From contig CAWZYM010000295.1 in the NCBI GenBank assembly GCA_963966185.1, forward strand, positions 755,001-819,000: a stretch of 64,000 nt of DNA, given 5' to 3'. Shown here piece by piece: positions 49,802 to 61,309 of the stretch. This DNA comes from Rhabditoides inermis. Taxonomy: Eukaryota > Nematoda > Chromadorea > Rhabditida > Rhabditidae. Positions within the stretch are counted from its first letter, which is position 1. The number at the start of each line of letters is the position of its first letter. The notes beneath the pieces are model-generated. The model searched no databases. It saw only the letters and a program-made list of their open reading frames with translations, and was not told where the DNA came from. The translations under genes and the position numbers were made by a program.

Positions 49802-51191
49802 AGAGTGAGAGAGACTCACGCAGCAGCAGAAAGCCAGCGAAATACGGGATCCACTTCTTTTCCCACGACGACAGTTCGGTGGCCGGTTCGATAGCCTGAA
49901 TTAACAGTAACTACTGTATTCTGTAGTTTGATCCCACCTTCACCACATAGTCACCAAATGTGAGGAACAGAACAGCGCAGGAGCAGGAACTGAAAATGAT
50001 ATGGTGGCAATGACAGTGACAGGCTGACAATGACAATGGGACAATGATAGAGTGACATAGTGACAGACTGACAATGACAGAGTGACAGTGACACACCTCT
50101 TGACGATGCTGCTGAGCCAGAGGAATGCGAATGCGAGTGAGTGCCATCCGACGAATGATATGTAGGAGAAGTCGCTGCCAGACTCGGGGATAGACGTCCC
50201 CAGTTCGATGTACACCTGCAAGTATTAATTACATTATATTATTTTACATTTTATATTATTTTACTTTTTTTCAGACTTATTGTACATACGTTTTTAGGAT
50301 TGCGTGATATCAATTCGTTAATACGTTGCATATCGCCGGACAATTACTTAATACTGTTATTGTTTACTATATGAGTACAGTGAAACGTATTTGCGTAAAA
50401 ATACGAATTCAGCGTTATTCTATACATTGTTCATTACGTTTCAATGGTCTCATGAACGCGACGATATAAATTCCTAATAATAACATTCGCTTTACGTTCG
50501 AAAAAAGGTTAATAATAGTGACATAACCTACCAGCGCGGAAATCATAGCAATCACTCCGCACACCGCCCACACAATCAGAGAGAGCGCGACCGAGCCTGG
50601 AATGGGGGGGAGGTGAACAAGTAAACAAACAAGTAAACAATCTAGTATTAGACAACAACAAAGTGTGGATAAGTTTGAAGTAACAAGTTGAACAAAACCA
50701 GTTTCGACTCCTATTCTAGACTGGAATTGTTTTAATTGGACAGCGCGGCGGAGTCTCATCAGTAGGAACCGCTAGACAAACACATAACATGCAAACGTAC
50801 AACAACACGACATAAATGTTTAGTGTAGAACTTGTCAGAAGAGAAGAGGAAGAAGGGAATATAGAATCCATATAGGCGAAATAGTCGAAGCGAGTGAAAA
50901 GAAAAGTAGACAGTGAATATGCAGCGGCTGCGAGCGTGAGTGGTCAGTATGGCACGGGTCAGGTCAAGGGAATGAGAGAGAGAGGGAAGGAAGTGCAACG
51001 GAACTCGACAGGTAAACAAACAAACAAGTAAACAACGCACCGGTATGCATGAGTATGCCCTTGGGCGAGACGAATATGCCGGATCCGATGATGGTTCCGG
51101 TGATGTAGGAGGTGGCCCCGATCAGGCCCAGTTTGTTCCCGTTGTGGTCGAAACGAGGCGGGACAGACTCCGAGATGGAGGGGAGACCCAT
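44872..51191 (-). CDS. SLC7-family amino-acid transporter (AAT type), copy 2
   Basis: Seventeen exons (51041-51191, 50532-50596, 50097-50215, 49938-49989, 49820-49895, 49460-49591, 49135-49237, 48782-48832, 48616-48739, 48205-48311, 47648-47744, 45946-46026, 45632-45703, 45498-45545, 45302-45434, 44958-45042, 44872-44917) give 513 aa, the normal family size. TM1 carries GTIIGSGIFVSPKG; VYIELGTSIPESG and NWAFGGYDTLNFG follow. Most introns match copy 1; the intron inside LFTWINLFSLARYASRIHI is lost. Intron 10 has a GC donor (AG/GCATGG) at the same position as in copy 1. The TM3-TM4 loop (AIEPATELSSWEKK) lacks the heavy-chain cysteine. The longer C-tail is charged and ends VSDIERF. Intron 11 hosts an antisense retrotransposon. 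Confidence 0.9.
45453..45494 (+). repeat. CT microsatellite
   Basis: (CT)n in an intron of transporter copy 2, directly beside the exon 14 donor. Confidence 0.95.
46190..47640 (+). mobile_element. non-LTR retrotransposon, RT frame intact, antisense in an intron
   Basis: An open frame runs from at least 46236 to TAG at 47492. It shows EKQFGFRKNRSTNAQL, YFDFKKAFDTINH (motif A), NCGVPQGSCLGPLLFNIFID (motif B) and YADD (motif C), then a thumb/tail with RTFVIWNSLPHDL. The 5' end is truncated before the endonuclease. The 3' end is TAATAAATCTATCTATCACT, a short tandem tail that abuts the GTGAG donor of transporter exon 11 within about 10 bp. A different family from the 20 kb and 28 kb elements. Confidence 0.88.
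49737..49800 (+). repeat. GA microsatellite
   Basis: (GA)n of about 60 bp in an intron of transporter copy 2, adjacent to the exon 5 donor. Confidence 0.95.
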
Positions 51192-52385
51192 GCTGAGTCT
51201 GGAACGTCGAGTTGAGTTTGATATGAGATAATACATATACAATACATAGAGGCACGTTTCTAAGGGCAAAGGGGAGAACTATCTTTAGTAAGTCTTGAAA
51301 AAATGTTAGCAAAGAATTACTATCTAACAAGACCCTCTGGAAAGTATAGCGCGGCACAACGACCCGGAAATGATAAAAGAATGAGTGAAATGAGAAGATG
51401 ACCATGTACGAAACACAAAATCACAAAGCACGAAAAAAAATCACAACACATGACGACTGAAACAGAGGGGTGAAATGACCACGATCAAACAATATGGCAA
51501 TCTGCAAAATCGTCACATGTTCCGACTTAACGCGAACTGATTATTCAAATACACATCTGGTCACCTCGATTATCGAACCAAAAAAACAATAATCCTACAA
51601 AAAAAGAGTTCAGAAATATACTTGATGAAAACAATTATTTTTTGTTATGGATCAGACTGCAGTAGGTCTCATCGAGTTAGCATGGGTTATCGTGTGCGAG
51701 TGAATCAGTGAAAACAAAAATATGTGCATAACAGTTTACACAGTGACCGAAATGTATCTGATATGATATTTGAATGTATAAATACGACTCAGCCGCGGCA
51801 GAAATCAAAAGTTGCACTGATGCCCTGATAATACTGGGAACGGAAATGTCATAACGGAGTGAAAACACACAAAGTGGGAGAGTCAACGGTGAAATTGAGC
51901 GTAAATAACAGTGCAATAACACCAGAGAATGCGAGCGCTGATCCATAACGGATACGGATCCATGTAAAGTAGAGAACACTTTGATTTGGCTGATAAATAG
52001 CGCAGTGATCTTGCGTCAGGCTACTGATTATGCGTTTTCACAAGTGGACAGCGGCTGACGGCAGTAAAAGGGACAGTCCGGTGATTTTGCAGATAAGCCG
52101 ATCAGCTACAGGGAAACCAGAGAACAATAAACATTCCAAACTCCATAGAGTTGCAGTAACTTTACAGTCTCCAAAATTCCCTATCTTCCCGATAACGATG
52201 CCCCAGGCTTTTTCATCCCTCCCACCCTCACTCGTACTCACCGCCGTACAGTCTGCTCTGCGCCCTCCCCTGTTACACACTCTCTCGCCGTGCTCTCGCC
52301 GGCGAACAGCTGTTGGCGTGTCTTACACATTGACTCGCCTCATATTTCCACTCTCTCATTCCTTCCATTCGACTTGTCCCTCGTG
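51192..52385. other. intergenic between divergent genes
   Basis: No exon supported. The transporter (-) and the SelP-like gene (+) are transcribed away from each other; their promoters must lie here. The transporter ATG follows TTCCAG/ACTCAGC, a likely trans-splice acceptor at about 51198. Confidence 0.5.
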
Positions 52386-55235
52386 ATGATGCGCCTTCTC
52401 CTCTCCCTACTCCTTTTATTAGGCGCTAATGCCACCAGCCCTACTCTGTGTTCCAGGCGGGGAGTCAGGTTGGTTACGTTGTTACGTTTTTACTTTTCGA
52501 ACAGCTTGACTTGCCGAATTAGTATTAATGTGTGGAAATCAATTCTGTATTGACCGTGAAACGTATTCAAGAGATATGTTGTTATGTATCGGATTCGTCT
52601 TATCATAGAACAACCGTGATCAATCGTGAAACTTATTCGGTTTGTGTTACATTTGTAGTGATTTGGTGCTCTCATAAACGTGTTGGCAATGAAACTGTGA
52701 GATGATAGAACTCAGGACGAATTGTAATGTTCGCTTCCCATCCAAGGCATACCAACAGTGAAACGTATCTCCAGTACTCAACATGTAGATTACACTCGTA
52801 TGTGGCGAGATGTCTGTTGTATCACGGAACCCTCACGGAGGGACCATTAGAGGGGAATGCTATCGTATAGTATCGTATCTATCGTATTCTAATCTCGTCC
52901 CCCTTTTCCCAGACTGAACGGCGCCGACCTGACCGAGGCGTCGCGCGGCTCCATTCTACTCGTCGCATTCATGCCTCTCTCCTGCCCCCACTGCCACGCA
53001 CAACTACACAAGTGGGCGGGGCCGGAAGGGGCGGGGCCTATATAAAGACGGCTTCACCACGTTCTTCTAGGCTCTCCTCTCTGGTCGAGCAAATCGCGGA
53101 TCTTCGCGTCGCTGTACTCGCTCCCTCTAATGAGTTGATCGAGCGGGTCAAGCGGGCGCAGGTATCGATTGATTATCGATTTTTTGTGTTGTTATTGATC
53201 ATCTATTGATTCTTCAGACCGATTTTCCTCGTCTCGTTCTGGACAGAGACATGACCGGCGCGTGGAATTCGATAGAGGCACATGACCATGATCAGCTGAT
53301 TTTCGACAGGTGAGTTGTTTGTTTGTTTGTTTACTTGTTCACGAAAATAACAAAACAACAACAACTCGTCAACACAACTTTATCCCGCGGGTATATTTCA
53401 CAAATAATCACTTGTTGGGTCGATTGCCACTCACAGCAACCATTAATATAAGAAACGGAAATTCACAAAGACACTCTCTATAGTGCTGCGGCATCTAACA
53501 TCAACTACGGTTCTATGTAAGCATCTCTACAGTGTGTATGTGATTAGGGGTGGGGTGGGCGTGGCTAAAAGAGGCGGGGCTTGGCCGGCTGCACCGCCTC
53601 GAGCAGAATGCGGCGGTGGCGAATGTGCGACGCCAGGTAGAGCACCTATACGGTAGTCGGCACTTGGTTACAGTAGTTACAGTATACCCACGTTATGGTG
53701 GAGAATGAAGTGAGGCGAGAGGGTGGTGGCATGCTTAGCCAGATCCAGGGGATCAGTCGGCCACGTGCCAGGAATAGCCCTCGCCAGAAGACGGAACGGC
53801 ACGTCAATCTAGGAATACGGTAGTAGGTATACGGTACTCTACCGTATACCTTGACGTGCTGCGGTCCAAAGTGGGTGAGGAAGGCGGTGAGATAGTCGAT
53901 GAGATGATAGTCAGTGCGCACCACAGAGGGAGGCATTGGCTCCCACGCATCAGCCGCCACACGAGGAGTACCCTATACGGTATGGTTACGGTACATAGTA
54001 CCAGGTATACGGAAGCTACCGTACCTCCATGGCCGCCTTCCTGACAAGCGCAGCGTAGTTGTTGTGCTCGGCGAGGCTGAGATGGCGCCCCGTGATCTTC
54101 ACGTCGGGCGCGCACAGACGCATCAGGCCTGAGTACGGTATACGGTGGGCTAGGTATACATACGGTAGGTACCGATGGGCCACTGATCAAGGGCGGCGGC
54201 GACGACGCCGCGACGACGCATGTGACACAGCTCATCCACTGCCACCGCGATAGACACACCCTCCACAGAGTGACGCAGGATCGACACCATCTCGCTGAAA
54301 ACGGCTAATCAGCTGATCATTGTGATTGATGATCACGATTTCACCGGTCTCTCCCTCACCGCTTTTATTATTATGAGTCATCACCTAGTTTGCACATCTA
54401 GCTGATTACCCGCTCACCGTTTGAACGCATCAATCTCCCCGTTCTCTGCTCCACTCCAGATGGGGTCATCCTGCGGGGGCGGGGCCGACTGCGCCATCTG
54501 CTGGCGCTGCTCCCTCGCCTCCGCCGCCTCCGCCGCCGCCCACTCCTCCAGATCGCCCACGTCGCCGAACTGAACACGCCACGCCTACTTTGACCACGCC
54601 CACTCTCACCCCACCTTGCTGTCGGCGCCGTTGCAGAAGCGCACGATGAGGTAGCGGTTCTTGTACTTGTAGTTGTTGAAGCGTTTGAGGACGGCGAATG
54701 CGTCCTCGTAGCGATAGAAGCGCACGCGCCACTTGCGATTCGAAATCACAATGTCCAGAATCGGCACAGCCCCGAGCTGAGAGTGCACCAGGTTCCGCAC
54801 CACGGACTGCAGCATCGATTGATTATCGATTAGTTGTGATATCGACCGATCCACCTGCTGGGCGGTGCCGATGCGCGGCACGTTGAGAAAGATGAGCTCG
54901 CCCTTGCACAGCTCGTCGCTCTTCATCAGCTCCGTGAACGTCGGACCGTTCTAGGTATACAGTAGACTACAGTAACCACGGTACGGTACCATAATCTTCT
55001 GCTGAATCTGCTGGCGGAGCTCGGGATCCTCGTAGACGCGACCCCAGAACTCCCAGCCGCCCTCCTCGCGCACAGTCTCCTCCACCTCATCCTAGGTATA
55101 CGGTAGATGACGGGAGTACGGTAGCCACCGTATACCTTATCCTTGACGTCAATGTCGACGTCCTTGTGGGGATCGAGCGTCGAATAGCCGCCCCCAGCAT
55201 CCTGGTTCATAATCTCCAGCATTCTGGAAGTGAGA

Positions 55236-55283
<48 letters not shown>

Positions 55284-57064
55284 GAGAGAGGCGACCTTAG
55301 TAAATGTGAATGTTGTTGTAAGTCGATATGTGTGGGTGCACAATGCGCAGTCGCTGTAAGCCCGGCCGGGTGCCGGAGAGTGGGTAGCAAAGATGTGAAG
55401 TGGTTGGAAGAACGCGCCCCGCCCCTTTTCAACCCGCCCCCGCGCGCACGCAAAGGAAACACGAGGTGCTAATCGATATGCAAATGTCATCACGGGAAAC
55501 TCGTAATGAGCAGCCGTCTGGTTGGATCATTTAGGTAATAACCTGCACGTGGAAATGAACTGCTTTTTGATAAAATGCGTGTATTAGAGCAGCTGCTCGA
55601 GTCTCAATGAAAAGGAGTGTCTTCAAAAATCTGTATCAGATCTGGCTCCCTCGGGAGTTGCGGTCCTTTGGGTCCGTGCGGTGTAAGTCAGTAGACATCA
55701 TCGCCTGTGATCATCACACTCAGATTCAGGTCTGAATTGACCCTTACTGAAGACATCGATTCTATCTCAGCTCGCGCCTATCAGGGTGCTCCGCGGCCAA
55801 CACGCGCCGGGTTTACACAGTTTTCACATTCCAGGTGTGGGCGGCTCTCGAAAATGATCAGTCACCCGAAATCGGACGTCACTTCCAACCACGACACGAT
55901 CAACGCTATTCGGTGAGGTGTTGACGTGCATGTTTACTTGTTTACGTGTTTGTTTACAGTTCGTCCCTGTCTCATGCCACTTGTGGATGGTGTCAATACG
56001 ACGCTCATAGGGGCGGTACTGTCAATAGCTTCGCACAGGTTAGATTTGCATTGCTATGTTATAGTTATTTCTTTTTCCGTTATAATGTCAGTGGACGAGT
56101 CATTACATCGCCATTTGTAATCGCTGTTACGTAACCAGTGTGAAACGTATCTTAAACGTATCTCAAACGTATTTCCAGAAAGTGCAAGCGTACATGGCCC
56201 GCCACTCGATGACCACCACAGCGCCCATCACACAGATCCAACAGCCGGTGAGCGATCGATAACCAATCAATAACCAATCGATAATCAATCAATATTCAGC
56301 GCACGCAGCACGTGCAGAGCGGACAGCGCGGATCGGTGCAGGTGATTGTTATTTTGAACATTATAGGAATACTGACTGAATCAACTTCATGAATCCTGAA
56401 TTAGAGAGGGCGCGCAGCGCCCTCTCTTTTGGCTTAGGATAGGGCTCGCGCCAGAATTGTGTCGTGTCCGGTAACTCTGACTCTCTAATCCAGATGAATA
56501 GTCATAATTCAGCACATATTCAAAATTTCTATGAAATTTAACAAAAGGACATATATTTTCTTTGAAAAGTACTTGCGTAAACAGATGAACTTTGTCTTAT
56601 CCCAATGCAGCAAAAGCACATGCATAAAGCGTTTACAAATACTAACACAAACCTGCGCATTCGGGAAAGTTCTGTTGATACTAACCAGTGAACACAAATA
56701 GGAGAGATAAGAGAGAAAGAGAGGAGAGAGAAGTGCAGGTTTGTCTTAGTATTTGTAAACGCTTTATGCATGTGCTTTTGCTGCATTGGGATAAGACAAA
56801 GTTCATCTGTTTACGCAAGTACTTTTCAAAGAAAATACGTAGTACTAGTGAAACGTATTTCTCACAGGCCTCTCACAACTCGCAGACAAACCAGCGCCCG
56901 ACAATCGACTCCAAGCATCACTACTACCAACAGGTAATCTAAACGTGGTATTGGATCAATAAATCAATAAATCAATATCAGGAGATCCTGCGGCAGACAC
57001 AGCAGCAGGCGGCGATGCGCGGGTATCAGACACACCAGGGATATGCAAATCAGGGTGAGAGGAG

Positions 57065-57117
<53 letters not shown>

Positions 57118-57762
57118 CGCTCAGGTTCCCATCAGACCGGACAGGCTCAGAGGGGACATCAGCAACAGCAGAGACCGCCATACAACCAGAACCAACACTC
57201 TTCTCAGGCGGTCAGTGGTTCATAGTTTACTATACTTTTCTGGAATTTCGGATCTCATAACAAGTACAAGTACCGTCATACGGTAGTATGTTGTATGTTT
57301 TGTGATTGTAGATGTTCGAATTGCCTCCTAAGTCGATTGATATACGATGTGAAACGTATTCGTAAGCGGACTCTTTTTAGGCTACCAACGGCTACTACCG
57401 GACACAACAACAGCAACAGGCAGAGAGGGAGCAGGTATTGTATCTCTCTCCTCTCTCTCCCCCATCTCTCTCTCTCTTCCTCTCTCTCTCTCTCTCACGC
57501 TCTCTCTCCTCTAACTTTGACATTCCTTTCTCTCCTATCCTCTCTTTGTCTCACTTTCACCTACATCCATAAAACAAGATGAAAAAAACACCGAAAAGAA
57601 ATCAACAAATGAAAAAAGTAATCGATAAATCAATAATCAATCACTCGTCCTTCTCGCAGGCAGAGCGCGACCGTGTGCGCCACCAGCAGGCCGCCCAGCA
57701 GACCATCATCAACCAGCAACGTGGGTGCCTTCCATCAAGAATCTAGAAAGAGAAGAGTGTTC

Positions 57763-57812
<50 letters not shown>

Positions 57813-57837
57813 CAGAGAGAGAGACAGAGAGAGAGAC

Positions 57838-57918
<81 letters not shown>

Positions 57919-58922
57919 CAGATAGAGAGAGAGAGACATTTATTGCTCCTCACAATCAGAGCATGGTAGTTGTTGTGCATAATCTCGATTTTCCAGGCCA
58001 ACATGAAAACAATATGTATGTATGTACTGAGTTTTTGTACAATTAATTTACATAGTCTTTGTTTCGGATGGTTGTTAATCACATTTTATTTATCAATTTC
58101 AGGCCACCCGTCCCCCTCCCCCTCCGTCGTCTCCCCACACGAGATGCACAGACTGCAGCCGGTGGAGGGAAGCTATCGGTGAGCAGGCCACGCCCACTTG
58201 GACCACGCCCACTTACGCCTGTTGCAATAGAGTTATAGATAAGCAAATATAAATAGATAATTAGAAAGACTATGAATGTTGAAAAACTTTGTTCCAGCAT
58301 CCACTACGACAACTCTGCGTCTTCCTCTGGTGGCGCCACTGGATTGACTCCGACCACCGCGGAGCCAAGCACGGTCAGACTAATTCTTTATTGATTTCAT
58401 GTTTGAAGAAATAGTATAGTCAATAATCAATAGTGTAGCGCTATTTTTTGAAGGGTTGCATTGAAACCTGCAAGATATAACGCCATGGTAATTAACCATT
58501 TTCACATGAAACGAAATGCTTGACCAGAATGTTTATTTCATGTTTGTAGAAAGTTGTATAGTCAATGCGCTTGTAATGAAACATCACATGAAATTGTTTA
58601 CCCCACAGCATGTCGGATTTGCGAGTTTATCTGATACCTTTTGAACTTATCAAATGATATGCAGTTATTCTCTGGTTGGTTTACTACACAGCCATTACTG
58701 CCAAAATCATAGCATTCTTTTATTAACGCTTTGAAACGTATACAATACAGTATACTACGTTTATTATGCTATTTTCATCGACACATTAAGTTTTGGGCAA
58801 TTTGCAAGTGCGCCTCTCGGCAAGTTTCTGCATTGGAGAGGTTCTTGCAATGACATTCTTTTTGATCTTGCTCCTTGTATGAAAAGGCAAAGCGTGTCAA
58901 GTAAAACAACATTCGAGAGATT

Positions 58923-59002
<80 letters not shown>

Positions 59003-59636
59003 AGACAGTGATACAGTCTCGGTTCCAGACCCGCGCTCCTCTCTTCCACGCCGATGAGGACTACGACTACGGAGAGGACAACGTGCCCGCCCCAATGCCT
59101 ACTGTAGCCGTGCCCGAGGTATACGGTAGATTGGAATTTTGAAATTGTATTGTGAAAATTGAAAATACTTACAGTGAATTGTGAGGTATGTAGTTGAGCA
59201 GTGGTATGTTGCATAGTTATTATTCGAATAGCCTTGTTTTTTTTTCTTCGAATTGCCAGATGAATTACTTCTTTCCGTAGACAAAACATCTATATAATTT
59301 CTCTGAATGTGAAACATATCAAGAACAAGCAAGCCAAAGTCATACGAGGGTAAGCATACTCCTATGATCTATCCGGAGTATGCAACTCTTGCGCTTACCA
59401 ATGACGTCACTATGCGAACACTCTCGCATCCTGAATCCCTGAATGCCGGGTCGCGTCACGCGTCACCTCATGAAAGGATGTTGCGCAACGCGGATAAACA
59501 ACAGTGTGCTAATTGACTGGTGCGAACTGTGAGTAAATCGTAATGACTTTTTTTCAGACCCAGATTCCTCCGCCACGACAGATGGATCCTCTATGGCCCA
59601 CCTTCACGCCGGGAGCTCAGGTAGGTATCTCTCTCA

Positions 59637-59686
<50 letters not shown>

Positions 59687-59942
59687 AATCAATAATCGAT
59701 CAATAAATAATCGATCAACACAGGCAGTCCAACTGGGTGAGAATAACATTCCCTGTTCCGCCTACACCGACGATATCTGCTATCACCAGGTTGGTTATCG
59801 ATACAATCAATAATCAATCAATAATCAATATTCAATTACTTATCAGCAAGAGCGCCTGGGTCGTGAGCACGCTTCGAAGTGCTGCGACAAGGGCGTCTAC
59901 CTCACGGATCTCTGCGTGCCGGGGAGGTGGGTGGGAGAGAGG

Positions 59943-59990
<48 letters not shown>

Positions 59991-60775
59991 ACAAATGATT
60001 ATCAAATACACTTGATTGTCTGAAGTTGCTTTCAATCTGAAACGTTCAGTTATGATAAAGACACGGTAGACCGATTGTCGTTACCCGATCGGAAGTAAAG
60101 GCTATAACAAGTTTGAAACGTATTGTAAAAATCAACTCATTTCTCGTCTCTTCAGGTGCTCCAACTCCACGCAACAGCTGTGCTGTATGCAGAAGTTCAT
60201 GCAGGTAAGTCTATGCAAAATACTACTTGCACAACGTACTACAGAATTACAGTAAAAATCTGAAAGTTAACAAGCCCCTAATCGCCACAATGCGCTCTCT
60301 ATTCCAGTAGTACTCTTGCACTGATTCATACAGATCACAGTGGGAACAAAACAAATATACGATACGTTATACGTAATACGGACGTACTGCCAACGTATCG
60401 TACGTACTGTACGTGCGTACGAAACGTTCTTTCAGTCTCGCTACTCGTGCTGCGCGGATGCGGCGCAGGCAGAGGGGGAGGGGGCGACGAACCAGTTCAG
60501 CCGGTGCTGCTACGAACACTTCACCGAGGACGTGGGGACACACACTCTCTCTCTCCCTCTCTCTCTATCTCTCTCTTTATATCTCTCTCTCTCTCTAGTG
60601 GAGATGGAACACCTGCAGAGAGTAGGAATGAGAATATGTGGATCTAGTTGTTGTACGGGCACATACGTTTCAAACTTGTTATAACTTTTACGCTCATTTG
60701 GGAACAACAATTACAATCTGCTTGTGCTTTTGAAAATCATTATTCAGTCAATCAGGTGTAGATGTTACCTCTCTC

Positions 60776-60814
<39 letters not shown>

Positions 60815-61267
60815 CCCCCCTCTCTCTCTTCCTCTCTACCCCCTCTTTCTCTCCTACTCTCTCTTTCTCTCTCTCCCTCTTTCTCTCTCTCCCTCTCTCC
60901 CTCTCTCTCCCCCCTCTCTCTCCCCCTCCTTCTCCTCTCCTCTCTCTCACTCTCACTCTCTCTCTCCCTCTCTCTTTCCACATCTCTCTTTGCAGTCCGA
61001 GTGCTGTCCGTTCGAGGCAGCCAGTGACTACTGGAACTCTGTCGCCGATCTCTGTCTTCCGAATACGGAGATAGACTTCAGCACAGTCAGAATGGAGGTG
61101 GGTCGCGTTATATTACATTAGTTTTTCTTCAACTTTTTTTATACCATCGTTATATGTTAGTCACATAACACATTTTACAATAACAACATCTCTTCTGCTC
61201 ACAATTAGTAGAACTATAAAGCTACCGGTCCCTCGTCGGTCTACACTTTGACTCACTGGTGCTCCGT

Positions 61268-61309
<42 letters not shown>

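Noticed and set aside
52986..53000. Selenocysteine (UGA) site in the SelP-like domain
   Set aside because: The expected position reads Cys-Pro-His-Cys; no in-frame TGA is present and no SECIS element was recognised.
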